Assembly: GCA_938028625.1 (NCBI GenBank)
Contig: CALIZB010000047.1
Location: 1-53,006 of the forward strand
Length of the DNA stretch: 53,006 nt
Source of the DNA: an uncultured Bacteroidia bacterium
GTDB taxonomy: Bacteria; Bacteroidota; Bacteroidia; JANWVE01
Direction: 5' to 3'
Both the position numbers and the translations under genes were made by a program. The notes beneath the pieces are model-generated. The model was not told where the DNA came from. It searched no databases and saw only the letters and a program-made list of their open reading frames with translations. Each line of letters opens with the position of its first letter. Position 1 is the stretch's first letter. This document shows positions 17,768-26,803 of the stretch, piece after piece.

Positions 17768-18445
17768 ATGAGAAATTACATTGTATTACTGTTATTTTTT
17801 TGTGTGACACAACGATTTTTATGTATAGCTCAATCAGACTTAAACCGTGATTTGATTATAGGCATAACAGGCGGGGGTGGTTTAATGCTTCCTCTTACTT
17901 CTGCGGGAACTGGTTTTCCTTACCCTATTACAGGCGGAATACGCTTTGATTTAAGAATGTCTAATTACGTATATCTGCGCAGTGGTACGCTCGTACGTTA
18001 TGCAGGTGTGCGTAGTCAGCACTATGAAGCTACTACCTTCAAACCTGATTATGTTGACTATAACGTGGTTAATTTAGTTGTTCCTTTGAATATAAGAGTA
18101 AATTTAACCCCTGTATGGAGTAAAGAAAAACATTGGTATATAGCAGGCGGTTCTATGTTTTATGTGGGCGGTTATAGAATAAACAAACAAGTTTCAGGTT
18201 CAGGTATGTACACAGGGTTTCCACAAGACCCAAATAATCCTGTGTATAAAAGCAGTGAAATCCGCAGTCTTTTGTACCTGCTAAATTTTAACCTCTCACC
18301 AGGTATAGCTAAACGTATTCATAGAAAATGGATATTAGAAGCAGAATTAGAATTTGCTCGCAATTATATGCAAGGTAAAGGCAGATTAGACAATCATTGG
18401 TATATTGGTGCTAATATGGGCATTTTTTACAACAAAAGGCATTAA
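17768..18445 (+). CDS. putative outer-membrane beta-barrel protein
   Basis: 225 residues from ATG 17768. MRNYIVLLLFFCVTQRFLCIAQS is a signal peptide, which the longer tracked start (17726) would bury behind 14 extra residues. The mature part alternates polar and hydrophobic residues in strand-sized blocks (GGIRFDLRMSNYVYLRSGTLVRYAG, VVPLNIRVNLTPVWS, WYIAGGSMFYVGGYRI), and ends in a strand with aromatic residues (WYIGANMGIFYNKRH). This is the pattern of small porin-like OmpA/PorT-type barrels. No peptidoglycan-binding domain and no known motif. Function unknown. Confidence 0.62.
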   Translation: MRNYIVLLLFFCVTQRFLCIAQSDLNRDLIIGITGGGGLMLPLTSAGTGFPYPITGGIRFDLRMSNYVYLRSGTLVRYAGVRSQHYEATTFKPDYVDYNVVNLVVPLNIRVNLTPVWSKEKHWYIAGGSMFYVGGYRINKQVSGSGMYTGFPQDPNNPVYKSSEIRSLLYLLNFNLSPGIAKRIHRKWILEAELEFARNYMQGKGRLDNHWYIGANMGIFYNKRH

Positions 18446-18473
18446 AAACTGATAAGTTGTGAAAATAAAAATG

Positions 18474-18481
18474 TAGTTTTG
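18474..18481 (+). promoter_or_regulatory. TAnnTTTG -7 box upstream of the pseudouridine synthase gene
   Basis: TAGTTTTG, 20 bases before ATG 18502. Confidence 0.4.
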
Positions 18482-18501
18482 CAGAGTATTCTACAAGTGT
18501 A

Positions 18502-19836
18502 ATGAAAAAGATTAAAATACATAAAACTGCTCCCGAAGACAAAAAATTTGATAAGGATAAAGTTAAACAGGAAAAGTTCGGATTTAAAGAGGAAAACACT
18601 GATTCTAATTTCAAAAAGAAAACTTACAGCAAATCATTCAGTCAGTCAAAAACAGGTACATTCAAAGAAAAAAGCTTTGAACACACAGAAAAACCTAAAA
18701 AAGAATGGAATAAAGACAACCTAAAATACGACTCTGACAAAAAAAACACATGGTCAGGTACAAAAAATAAATCTTATAGCAACTCGGAAGACAGCAATTT
18801 CAAAAACAAAAAGAAGTCTTATATAAATTCAGAAAACGAACACAAAATAGACAAAAAACAATGGAATAAAGATAAAAACACGTCTATTGTAGAGAGCAAA
18901 ACTACATATACCTACAACAAAAATAAAACCTATTCAAAATCAGACGAAGGGTATCAGAAAGAAAACAAAAATTTTCCTAATCCTTACAAAAATTTCGGAG
19001 AAAAGAAAAATGTAAAGAAATTAGCTAAAAAAATGCTTAAACATCATACGGCCAATGTTACCAATCTTAAAACACAGTTACAAACCTTAAAAAAATTACA
19101 GCAACTCCCCAAAGACGAAGTAAGACTTAATCGTTATATTGCCCACTGCGGTATCTGTGCAAGACGTGATGCAGATTTGCTAATTAAATCGGGTAAAATA
19201 AAGATAAACGGTGAAGTGGTGACAGAACTTGGCAAAAAAATAAATCCTGAAAAAGATATTGTAGAGTTTGAAGGTAAAAGAATTGAACCGCAAAAATTTG
19301 TGTATATTCTCATGAACAAGCCCAAAGACTGTTTATGCACGCTCAAAGACCCCCAAGGCAGACGTACTGTATTAGATATCATTGGAGATGTTGTACCAGA
19401 TAGAGTATTTCCCGTCGGTAGATTAGACCGTAATACTATCGGATTGTTACTTTTAACCAATGACGGAGAACTTGCACAACGCCTTATGCACCCTTCTTAT
19501 GAAATTCCAAAAATCTACCAAGTAACCCTCAATGAACCTTTTCAGCGCGCTGATATGGAAGCTGTACGCAAAGGTATTACTTTGGAAGATGGTTTAGTTC
19601 AGGTAGACAACATTGAGTACGTTCCTGATACACATAAAAAACAGTTAATTATACAAATACATTCTGGCAGAAACCGCGTCATCCGCAGGATATTTGAGCA
19701 TTTAGAATATGAAGTAGAAAAATTAGACCGCATCATGTATGCAGGTTTGAATAAAAAAGCGCTTCCCCGCGGCAAATACAGGTTTCTCAATGAAGAAGAA
19801 ATACAGTCTTTGAAAAAATTGGTCAATTTGGATTAA
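18502..19836 (+). CDS. rluB: pseudouridine synthase (RluB/RsuA family) with long basic N-terminal tail
   Basis: 444 residues. Converts a specific uridine to pseudouridine in rRNA, most likely 23S. Residues about 1-190 are a low-complexity tail rich in Lys, Asn, Ser and Asp, with repeats of the KKxYSxS / WNKD type and no globular domain. Then an S4 RNA-binding domain (about 210-255, RLNRYIAHCGICARRDADLLIKSGKIKINGEVV) and the catalytic domain with Asp in the motif GRLDRNTIGLLLLTNDGELAQRL, followed by the family C-terminal IHSGRNRVIRRIFEHLGYE-like segment. Tailed RsuA-family enzymes are common in Bacteroidota. RluB versus RluE/RluF or RsuA cannot be decided by motif alone. trpS follows 47 bases later. 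Confidence 0.87.
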   Translation: MKKIKIHKTAPEDKKFDKDKVKQEKFGFKEENTDSNFKKKTYSKSFSQSKTGTFKEKSFEHTEKPKKEWNKDNLKYDSDKKNTWSGTKNKSYSNSEDSNFKNKKKSYINSENEHKIDKKQWNKDKNTSIVESKTTYTYNKNKTYSKSDEGYQKENKNFPNPYKNFGEKKNVKKLAKKMLKHHTANVTNLKTQLQTLKKLQQLPKDEVRLNRYIAHCGICARRDADLLIKSGKIKINGEVVTELGKKINPEKDIVEFEGKRIEPQKFVYILMNKPKDCLCTLKDPQGRRTVLDIIGDVVPDRVFPVGRLDRNTIGLLLLTNDGELAQRLMHPSYEIPKIYQVTLNEPFQRADMEAVRKGITLEDGLVQVDNIEYVPDTHKKQLIIQIHSGRNRVIRRIFEHLEYEVEKLDRIMYAGLNKKALPRGKYRFLNEEEIQSLKKLVNLD

Positions 19837-19871
19837 AAGCCTGCTTTTCCAAAATATCCCGATAAAATTTC

Positions 19872-19879
19872 TATTTTTG
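19872..19879 (+). promoter_or_regulatory. TAnnTTTG -7 box directly before trpS
   Basis: TATTTTTG with 4 bases to ATG 19884, so a leaderless mRNA is predicted. Confidence 0.45.
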
Positions 19880-19883
19880 TGGC

Positions 19884-20885
19884 ATGAAAAAGACCGTAGT
19901 CAGTGGAATACGCTCCACAGGACACCTGCATTTAGGGAATTATCTTGGTGCTGTAAAAAACTTTGTACGTATGCAGCATGAACACAACTGCTTTTTTTTT
20001 GTAGCAGATTGGCATTCGCTTACTACACACCCAACGCCTGAACGGCTTGCCGAATCTGTAAAAAACGTAATTATTGAATATCTCGCCGCAGGATTAGACC
20101 CCGAAGTATGCACCCTCTATGTACAAAGTGATATTAAAGAAATTGCAGAACTCTACCTGCTCATGAATATGAATGCCTATCTTGGTGAATTAGAACGCTG
20201 TACTTCCTTCAAAGATAAAGTCCGTGCTAATCCTGATAATGTAAATGCGGGTTTACTCACATATCCTGTACTTATGGCGGTAGATATTCTTATTCACCAC
20301 GCAGACTACGTACCCGTAGGCAAAGACCAAGAACAACACCTTGAAATGACCCGTACTTTTGCTAATCGCTTTAATTATCTTTACAAAACAGAATACTTCA
20401 AAGAACCTGTTGCCTATAATTTTGACCAAGAACTGATTAAAGTCCCAGGATTAGATGGTTCAGGTAAAATGGGAAAAAGCGAAGGAGAAGGAAATGCCAT
20501 TTTTCTTAATGACAGTCCCGAGATAATACGCAAAAAAGTAATGAAAGCCGTTTCAGGCAATACCCCCACTATACCCAATGAACCTAAATCTGAAGCCGTA
20601 GAAAATCTTTTTACTTTGATGCGTTTAGTTTCTACCCCTGATACTGTACAATACTTTGAAGAAACCTATAACAATATGACTATTCGCTACGGAGATATGA
20701 AAAAACAACTCGCAGAAGATATTATCACATTTACGAAACCTATCTATGAACGTATTCAAGAATACGAAAAAAATACAGAATATATTAAGAAAGTATTAGC
20801 CATAGGTAGAGAAAAAGCTCGTATTAGCGCACAAAAAACATTGCGAGAAGTAAGAAAAATAATTGGTTTTGAAAACATTGATTAA
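19884..20885 (+). CDS. trpS: tryptophanyl-tRNA synthetase
   Basis: 333 residues, the normal bacterial length. Class I aminoacyl-tRNA synthetase charging tRNA-Trp. HIGH-type motif in GHLHLGNYLGAVKNF, catalytic-domain segments YVPVGKDQEQHLEMTR, and the KMSKS-type loop GSGKMGKSEG. C-terminal helical domain binds the anticodon. guaA begins 18 bases after the stop, so the two are probably co-transcribed. Confidence 0.97.
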   Translation: MKKTVVSGIRSTGHLHLGNYLGAVKNFVRMQHEHNCFFFVADWHSLTTHPTPERLAESVKNVIIEYLAAGLDPEVCTLYVQSDIKEIAELYLLMNMNAYLGELERCTSFKDKVRANPDNVNAGLLTYPVLMAVDILIHHADYVPVGKDQEQHLEMTRTFANRFNYLYKTEYFKEPVAYNFDQELIKVPGLDGSGKMGKSEGEGNAIFLNDSPEIIRKKVMKAVSGNTPTIPNEPKSEAVENLFTLMRLVSTPDTVQYFEETYNNMTIRYGDMKKQLAEDIITFTKPIYERIQEYEKNTEYIKKVLAIGREKARISAQKTLREVRKIIGFENID

Positions 20886-20903
20886 AACCTGAAAAATCCA
20901 TTT

Positions 20904-22439
20904 ATGCAAAAAATTATCATTATAGATTTTGGTTCGCAATACACACAACTCATTGCCCGTAGAGTAAGAGAACTGCATGTATACTGCGAAATTTATCCTT
21001 ATTTTCATGCGTCCCAAGCGATAGATACAGATACAAAAGCAATCATTTTATCGGGAAGTCCCGCAAGTGTGCATCAAGAAAATGCCCCTGATGTAGAAAA
21101 CGAAGTATGGCAAGCTATATCTTATTTACCTACTTTGGCAATATGCTACGGCGCGCAGCTTATTTCTCATAAACAAGGTGGAAAGGTTGCTCGCGCAGCT
21201 ATACGCGAATATGGTAGAGCAAACCTTACCCAAATTCATGAAAAAAACTTATTTAAAAATGTAGATACAGGTACTCAAGTTTGGATGAGTCATGGAGATA
21301 CTATTTTAGAACTTCCACCCGAATACCAAAATATCGCATGTACGGAGAGTATTCCCGTAGCGGCGTTCAAACACAATCAAAAACCTATTTATGGTGTTCA
21401 GTTTCACCCCGAAGTAGTACATACCTTGCAAGGTAAAATACTTATTCAAAACTTTGTTTATGATATTGCACAATGTAGCCCCTCATGGACAGCAGAGAAC
21501 TTTATAGAAAGCACTGTTGTCCAAATTCAGCAACAGGTTGGTCAAACCGCAAATGTTATCTGCGGGCTTTCTGGCGGCGTGGATTCTTCTGTTGCCGCTA
21601 CGCTCATTCATAAAGCAATCGGCAAACGCTTGTACTGTATTTTTGTAGATAATGGATTACTTCGTAAAAATGAATACGAACAGGTATTAGAACAATATAA
21701 AGAACTCGGCTTAAATGTTATCGGTATAGATGCAAAACAACGTTTTTATGACGCACTTAAAGGTATCAGCGACCCTGAACAAAAACGTAAAACTATTGGC
21801 AGAGTATTTATTGAAGTATTTGAAAAAGAAGCCAAAAAAATTCCTAATGTGCAATTTCTTGCACAAGGCACTATTTATCCTGATGTCATAGAATCGGTTT
21901 CAGTAAAAGGACCTTCGGTAACTATAAAATCACATCATAACGTAGGCGGTTTACCTGAAAAAATGCACTTAAAATTGATAGAACCTTTGCGAAGTTTATT
22001 CAAAGACGAAGTACGCAATTTTGGTAGAGCATTAGGTTTATCAGAAACCTTGTTAGGCAGGCATCCCTTTCCAGGTCCGGGATTAGCTATTCGTATTCTG
22101 GGGTGTATTACTCCTGAGAAAGTATCGCTTTTACAGGAAATTGATGATATTTTCATTCAGAACTTAAAAAAACACAATTTGTATAATGAAGTATGGCAAG
22201 CCTTTGCGGTTTTATTACCTGTACAATCTGTGGGGGTTATGGGAGATGAAAGGACTTATGAGCAAGTAGCTTGTTTAAGAGCGGTTACCAGTGTAGACGG
22301 CATGACTGCTGATTGGGCAACTTTGCCTTATCCTTTTTTAGCAGCAGTTTCTAACCAGATTATTAATCAAGTTAAAGGTATAAACAGGGTAGTATATGAT
22401 ATAAGTTCTAAACCTCCTGCTACTATTGAGTGGGAATAA
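20904..22439 (+). CDS. guaA: GMP synthase (glutamine-hydrolysing)
   Basis: 511 residues. Converts XMP to GMP with glutamine nitrogen and ATP. N-terminal class I amidotransferase (1-195) with catalytic Cys81 in AICYGAQL and His168/Glu170 in [11 protein letters not shown] pyrophosphatase domain with PP-loop [14 protein letters not shown]-terminal dimerisation and XMP-binding part with [14 protein letters not shown] and the terminal KPPATIEWE. All key residues are present. Placed 18 bases after trpS; a link to purK further upstream is functional rather than an operon. Confidence 0.97.
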   Translation: MQKIIIIDFGSQYTQLIARRVRELHVYCEIYPYFHASQAIDTDTKAIILSGSPASVHQENAPDVENEVWQAISYLPTLAICYGAQLISHKQGGKVARAAIREYGRANLTQIHEKNLFKNVDTGTQVWMSHGDTILELPPEYQNIACTESIPVAAFKHNQKPIYGVQFHPEVVHTLQGKILIQNFVYDIAQCSPSWTAENFIESTVVQIQQQVGQTANVICGLSGGVDSSVAATLIHKAIGKRLYCIFVDNGLLRKNEYEQVLEQYKELGLNVIGIDAKQRFYDALKGISDPEQKRKTIGRVFIEVFEKEAKKIPNVQFLAQGTIYPDVIESVSVKGPSVTIKSHHNVGGLPEKMHLKLIEPLRSLFKDEVRNFGRALGLSETLLGRHPFPGPGLAIRILGCITPEKVSLLQEIDDIFIQNLKKHNLYNEVWQAFAVLLPVQSVGVMGDERTYEQVACLRAVTSVDGMTADWATLPYPFLAAVSNQIINQVKGINRVVYDISSKPPATIEWE

Positions 22440-22523
22440 CAAGAGTATAGTATTTATTGTCAGCATTTTGTAATATATGCAGTAAGCCACTAAAAATTTT
22501 TATCTTAACATCACAACTTTTTA

Positions 22524-22555
22524 TTTGGATTTTACAAATTTGTATTTTATTTTTG
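22524..22555 (+). promoter_or_regulatory. Bacteroidota sigma-A promoter of the repeat-protein gene
   Basis: TTTG (22524-22527), 20-base spacer, TATTTTTG (22548-22555); ATG 22583 follows after 27 bases. Confidence 0.65.
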
Positions 22556-22582
22556 CTACGCAAAATATAAAATCGTAAAAAA

Positions 22583-23272
22583 ATGGGAAAAACGAATAAT
22601 ACCTTTGAAGCTAAATACGAAAGAGCGCAGCTACTCTTAAACTACATCAGTAGTTTTTCCGAATACCAGCCTCCCCGCCAGTGGGAGTCTATTACTGATT
22701 TAAGCAATATGCTCAATACTATTGCAGAGATAAACGCAAAAGAAGCAAAACTCCGTGTACAGTACAGTGAGTTAGCGGCACAGCGTCAAAAGGCGTTTAG
22801 AACTGCACCCGATTCTCTTCAAAAAACCGTAACTCTTGTACTCAATGCTGTAAAAGCTCAGTATGGTAATAAATCTAATGAATACAACACCATAAATGCA
22901 ATTGCCAAAACTACCCGTGCTATTCACCGAAAAGAAGGAGAAGAGAAGATTACAGAACTCTCTTACAATAGTTTAATAGACTCTTTCCGGAACATGATAA
23001 CCGAAATAGAAAATTTTTCTGTCATGTACAATCCTACCGTAGAACAGGTCAGTACTGAGGAACTTACCAAAAAAATAGAGTATCTGGAAGAACTTCATAA
23101 AAAAGTAGAGGAAGTACTGGAAGAACTGAATGAGGTAAAAGCCCAGCGTCAGGAACTATACAATGGAAAAAATGGACTTTCTGAACGAGTAAAAAGAATA
23201 AAATCTTATATTAAAGTTCAGTATGGAATTAACTCCCCTGAATACGAGTCTATCAAAAGCATCAAAATTTAA
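22583..23272 (+). CDS. hypothetical coiled-coil protein with two internal repeats
   Basis: 229 residues, no signal peptide or membrane helix, so cytoplasmic. I do not recognise a named family. It contains two copies of one unit of about 60 residues: copy 1 (about 45-113) has AAQRQKAFRTAPDSLQ, VKAQYGNKSNEYNTINAI; copy 2 (about 168-229) has KAQRQELYNGKNGLSE, IKVQYGINSPEYESIKSI. Each unit is a long helix followed by a basic stretch and an YG-x-x-S-x-EY motif. Motifs of this sort occur in uncharacterised Bacteroidota proteins, but I cannot name them. It has its own promoter. Its last 50 bases overlap the next gene in another frame. Confidence 0.65.
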   Translation: MGKTNNTFEAKYERAQLLLNYISSFSEYQPPRQWESITDLSNMLNTIAEINAKEAKLRVQYSELAAQRQKAFRTAPDSLQKTVTLVLNAVKAQYGNKSNEYNTINAIAKTTRAIHRKEGEEKITELSYNSLIDSFRNMITEIENFSVMYNPTVEQVSTEELTKKIEYLEELHKKVEEVLEELNEVKAQRQELYNGKNGLSERVKRIKSYIKVQYGINSPEYESIKSIKI

Positions 23273-23813
23273 AGACTATGACAAATATGACACAATAAGC
23301 CTTGCCAAATATTTACTAGGCAAAATATTAGTTTCTTCGCAAAATGGACAAATTACCGCAGGCATAATCCATGAAACCGAGGCTTACCTCCATGACGACC
23401 CTGCGTGCCATGCATATATGAATAAAAAAACGTCGCGTAATGAAGCTATGTTTATGAAAGCAGGAACAGGATACGTGTATTTTATTTATGGCATGCACTA
23501 TTGTTTTAATGTTGTTAGTTATGCAGAAGGAATAGGTGAAGCAGTTTTAATACGTTCATTATTACCTGTTGCAGGTATTGAGATTATGCAACAACGTAGA
23601 AATATACAAAATATAAAACAATTATGCAATGGACCGGGTAAATTGTGCCAAGCATTAGGCATAGATATATCTTGTAATGGTATTTCTTTACTTGATGACA
23701 CACTTTACATTCTTGATTACAAAGAATTTAATGATAATGAAATTGTAAGCACAACAAGAATTGGTATCAGTAAAGGTAAAGAATTGCTGTATAGATTTTA
23801 TGTAAAGATATAA
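23223..23813 (+). CDS. mpg: DNA-3-methyladenine glycosylase (AAG/Mpg family)
   Basis: 196 residues. Base-excision repair enzyme that removes alkylated and deaminated purines such as 3-methyladenine and hypoxanthine. Motifs: LAKYLLGKILVS, catalytic Glu in IHETEAYLHDD (Glu53, followed by the stacking Tyr55), His63, GTGYVYFIYGMHYCFNVV, the VLIRSLLPV strand and NGPGKLCQALGI. The only good start is ATG 23223, which lies 50 bases inside the preceding repeat-protein gene; no later in-frame ATG precedes the conserved core. This suggests translational coupling. Confidence 0.93.
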   Translation: MELTPLNTSLSKASKFKDYDKYDTISLAKYLLGKILVSSQNGQITAGIIHETEAYLHDDPACHAYMNKKTSRNEAMFMKAGTGYVYFIYGMHYCFNVVSYAEGIGEAVLIRSLLPVAGIEIMQQRRNIQNIKQLCNGPGKLCQALGIDISCNGISLLDDTLYILDYKEFNDNEIVSTTRIGISKGKELLYRFYVKI

Positions 23814-23825
23814 AAGGTTTCTATT

Positions 23826-24203
23826 TTATTTACTTTGTCTGCTGTGATGTTCTTCCAAAGCTGTTTTCAAAAGTTCCTGTAAACTATCAGCATCAATATC
23901 TTTTTTACTCCTGAATTTTATGTGGCGTAGTCGTTTTCCTGTGCCTTGCAACAAGTTTTTGGGGTCATTCAAAACTGCCCCGTGAAAAAAACCGAGATTT
24001 ACGGAGTCTTTCAAAGGCTTAATATAGCAAATTTCACCTTTCATGTTTTTTTCTGTTCCAAATGTTATCATTTTGTCAGCATAATCTATCCATGTTTTGG
24101 TTTCAGGAAGCATTATTTTTTGAGTTATTTCAAAGATTTGTTCCGCTGTTTCAGCAACCTGTGGTGAAAATTGTTGAAAAAATTGACATATATCGTTTTG
24201 CAT
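23826..24203 (-). CDS. DUF1801 domain protein
   Basis: 125 residues, cytoplasmic. The segment VNLGFFHGAVLNDPKNLLQGTGKRLRHIKFRS is characteristic of DUF1801 (YdhG-like), a small alpha/beta fold of unknown biochemical role found across bacteria. Last gene of the minus-strand parA-parB-TM2 run, 28 bases after the TM2 gene, and convergent with mpg (12 bases between stops). Confidence 0.8.
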   Translation of the reverse strand: MQNDICQFFQQFSPQVAETAEQIFEITQKIMLPETKTWIDYADKMITFGTEKNMKGEICYIKPLKDSVNLGFFHGAVLNDPKNLLQGTGKRLRHIKFRSKKDIDADSLQELLKTALEEHHSRQSK

Positions 24204-24231
24204 AGTTTATTCTATTTATAGTTTAATTTTT

Positions 24232-24807
24232 TTAATGCCATATACTTCTATTTTTGTAAAAACGCTCAATAAAATCTCTTTTATCCGAAGCAGCATAACG
24301 AAAAGATAAAAACAAAGAAAACAAGGCAAAAATGCTTGTAAACAACATAAGATACACAGAACGCCCTGAAAATGCATAAATAAGTCCTATCCAAAAAATT
24401 CCTATTCCCAAAGGGATAAAAGCTAAACCTAAAAGCATATTCTGAAAAGGTTTAATATACTGTTTTGCTTGTTTTATCTGTGCAATAATCTCTAATCCTG
24501 CATATCCCAATAGGAGCAATAGAAAAATAACAGGAAACAACAATGTGCCTCTAACTAAAAATTGTATTGAGGGAAATATAAACAAAAAACAAAGGATATA
24601 AAACAGACCCGCTTTATAGTGTCCCATGTACCAGCGGTGCAAACCCAGAACACCTCCCAGAAAAGCAAGAAAAGCAGTGAGCCACTTGTTTTTTCCAAGC
24701 AAGTCCATTTTTTCCAGAGTTGAAAAAGAATGCAGGTCAATACTGCTTGCAAAACAGAACAAGGGTATACATACTGCCGCAACAAGCGTAAAGACCTTCA
24801 AGTTCAT
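24232..24807 (-). CDS. TM2 domain membrane protein
   Basis: 191 residues. N-terminal signal peptide or helix (VFTLVAAVCIPLFCFA), then the TM2 domain: AFLAFLGGVLGLHRWYMGHYKAGLFYIL, a pair of helices joined by the conserved LGLHRFY-type turn. Three further helices follow (about residues 90-175). TM2 proteins are inner-membrane proteins of unsettled function. Start codon overlaps the parB stop as ATGA, implying translational coupling. Confidence 0.83.
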   Translation of the reverse strand: MNLKVFTLVAAVCIPLFCFASSIDLHSFSTLEKMDLLGKNKWLTAFLAFLGGVLGLHRWYMGHYKAGLFYILCFLFIFPSIQFLVRGTLLFPVIFLLLLLGYAGLEIIAQIKQAKQYIKPFQNMLLGLAFIPLGIGIFWIGLIYAFSGRSVYLMLFTSIFALFSLFLSFRYAASDKRDFIERFYKNRSIWH

Positions 24808-25742
24808 AGTATTTCTTTGTTTTGCTGTGATTGAGTAATCTGTTCTAATATACGATTCAGTTCCTCTTCAGTTTCGTAATTGATTTTGATTTCTCCTCTG
24901 CCTAATACAGTATGGTTAAGTACAACTTTCGTTTTAAAGATAGAACTTAATCCCTCTTGAACTTTACGAATGTGTATTTCTAAGCTACTTGGGAGTTTCT
25001 CTTCTTCTTTTTTACTGATTTTTTTCTTTTCTTTTCCTCCGTCAGCACTACTTAACTCCCTTACAATTTTTTCTACGGCACGCACAGAAAGCTCTCCATC
25101 TATAATTTGTTTATAGATTTTGAGCTGTAAATCTATATTTTCCACAGTAATCAAGGCGCGGGCGTGTCCCATGCTAAGCAAATTATCTCTTAATCCTACC
25201 TGAATATCATAAGGCAGTTTGAGCAAACGGAGGTAATTGTTTACCGTAGAACGGTCTTTACCCACTTTTATACCCAGACTTTCCAAATTTAATCCGCACT
25301 CTTCAATGAGACGCTGATAGGCAAGAGCAATTTCAATAGGGTTTAAGTCCTGACGCTGAATATTCTCAATTAGAGCAAGCTCCAGCATCTGTTCGTCATT
25401 AGCTGTACGAATGTATGCAGGTATCTTAGTCAATCCTGCCATTTTTGAGGCTTGTAAGCGCCTTTCGCCTGAAATAAGTTGAAATTTATCTTCTCCTATA
25501 CGTCTTACGGTGATAGGCTGAATAATACCTTGCTCTGCAATAGAATCCGCTAGTTCTTGTAAAGCAATTTTATCAAAATTATTGCGGGGCTGAAAAGGAT
25601 TAGCTTCAATTTTATCTACATCAATTTCGCCGATAAGTTCATATTTAATTTGTTTTTGTTCTTTTTCCTCAATGAGTTCCTCCTTATTAGCATCACTTAA
25701 AATAGCCCCTAATCCTCTACCTAACGCATTTCTTTTTGCCAT
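24804..25742 (-). CDS. parB: chromosome partitioning protein ParB
   Basis: 312 residues. CTP-dependent DNA clamp that loads at parS and spreads to organise the origin region. N-terminal GRGLGAIL segment (ParA-interacting); ParB/Srx CTPase domain (about 35-130) with NPFQPR, GIIQPITVRR and the GERRLQASKMAG motif; helix-turn-helix DNA-binding domain (about 140-220) with GKDRSTVNNYLRLLKLP; C-terminal dimerisation domain after a Lys-rich linker (GKEKKKISKKEEEK). Second gene of the operon, 17 bases after parA. Confidence 0.96.
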   Translation of the reverse strand: MAKRNALGRGLGAILSDANKEELIEEKEQKQIKYELIGEIDVDKIEANPFQPRNNFDKIALQELADSIAEQGIIQPITVRRIGEDKFQLISGERRLQASKMAGLTKIPAYIRTANDEQMLELALIENIQRQDLNPIEIALAYQRLIEECGLNLESLGIKVGKDRSTVNNYLRLLKLPYDIQVGLRDNLLSMGHARALITVENIDLQLKIYKQIIDGELSVRAVEKIVRELSSADGGKEKKKISKKEEEKLPSSLEIHIRKVQEGLSSIFKTKVVLNHTVLGRGEIKINYETEEELNRILEQITQSQQNKEIL

Positions 25743-25759
25743 ACTTCATTCCTCCATGA

Positions 25760-26587
25760 TTATGATAAATTAATTTTGGATAGCTTTTCTTTAATTTCAC
25801 TCTCTTCGTCTTTTACTTCTAAATTATTTTTCTTTAACAGTTCACATGCTAAACGCATGTAGTTTTCCGTCCCTTTTGAACCTGCATCAAATAAAATAAT
25901 AGGCAGTCCAAAACTGGGGGCTTCGCTTAACTTTGTATTACGTTGAATAATCGTGTCAAAAACTAATTGCTGAAAGTGTTGTTGCATTTCTTCTACTACT
26001 TGATTAGATAACCTTAAACGACTGTCATACATAGTAAGTAAAATACCTTCTATTTCTAACTTTGGGTTTAATCTTTGCTGTACAATTTTAACCGTACTGA
26101 GCAATTTTCCCAGTCCCTCCATGGCAAAAAATTCACACTGAACAGGAATAATGACGGAATCTGCACTGGTGAGCGAGTTTATAGTAATTAAACCTAAACT
26201 GGGACTGCAATCAATAATGATAAACTCATAATTTTTTTGAATTTTGTCTAATACAGTTTTCATCACCCGCTCACGATTGGGCATATTGACCATTTCTACT
26301 TCTGCACCTACCAAATCAATATGAGAAGGGAGTAAATCTAAAAATGGAAGTTGAGTTTTAAGAATAGTAGTAGCTGGATGAATATTGCTGTCTACTATAC
26401 ATTCATAAATACTATTCTCAACTTTTTCAGGGTCAAAGCCTAAACCACTAGTTGCGTTTGCCTGAGGGTCTGTATCTACAAGCAAAGTTTTGTGTTCTAA
26501 TACTGATAAACTTGCCGCCAGATTGATTGCGGTTGTGGTTTTTCCTACTCCTCCTTTTTGATTGGCTATTGCTATAATCTTTGCCAT
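25760..26587 (-). CDS. parA: chromosome partitioning ATPase ParA/Soj
   Basis: 275 residues. Deviant Walker A IANQKGGVGKTTTAINLA, with the signature Lys before GG; Walker A' IDCSPSLGL; the ParA lid and helix region follow with QRNTKLSEAPSFG. ATP-dependent, non-specific DNA-binding protein that moves ParB-parS complexes. The chromosomal type lacks an N-terminal helix-turn-helix, as here. Leads the parA-parB-TM2-DUF1801 operon. Two direct parS half-sites lie 100-117 bases upstream. Confidence 0.96.
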   Translation of the reverse strand: MAKIIAIANQKGGVGKTTTAINLAASLSVLEHKTLLVDTDPQANATSGLGFDPEKVENSIYECIVDSNIHPATTILKTQLPFLDLLPSHIDLVGAEVEMVNMPNRERVMKTVLDKIQKNYEFIIIDCSPSLGLITINSLTSADSVIIPVQCEFFAMEGLGKLLSTVKIVQQRLNPKLEIEGILLTMYDSRLRLSNQVVEEMQQHFQQLVFDTIIQRNTKLSEAPSFGLPIILFDAGSKGTENYMRLACELLKKNNLEVKDEESEIKEKLSKINLS

Positions 26588-26686
26588 ACACTAAACAATT
26601 TTTGTGTAAAGGTAGTGTAAAGTTCCACAATACAAAAATAAATTTTGGTTATTTTTTTTATCTTACTGAAAAACAACGACTCATAA

Positions 26687-26704
26687 TGTTTCACGATGTT
26701 TCAC
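26687..26704. promoter_or_regulatory. tandem direct parS half-sites upstream of parA
   Basis: TGTTTCAC-GA-TGTTTCAC: each 8-base unit equals one arm of the bacterial parS palindrome TGTTTCACGTGAAACA, but the second arm is repeated directly instead of inverted. Placed between divergent parA and porQ. Could be a degenerate ParB site used for autoregulation, or chance; see findings. Confidence 0.45.
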
Positions 26705-26786
26705 AATTTACCATATTCCATAAAAATTTTGCGATTTTATTAGTGCATAAATAAATGCGGATATGTATTTTATTTGTAAAATTTGT

Positions 26787-26794
26787 TACTTTTG
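26787..26794 (+). promoter_or_regulatory. TAnnTTTG -7 box of porQ
   Basis: TACTTTTG, 9 bases before ATG 26804; a -33 match is not clear. Confidence 0.4.
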
Positions 26795-26803
26795 CTGTAA
26801 AGA

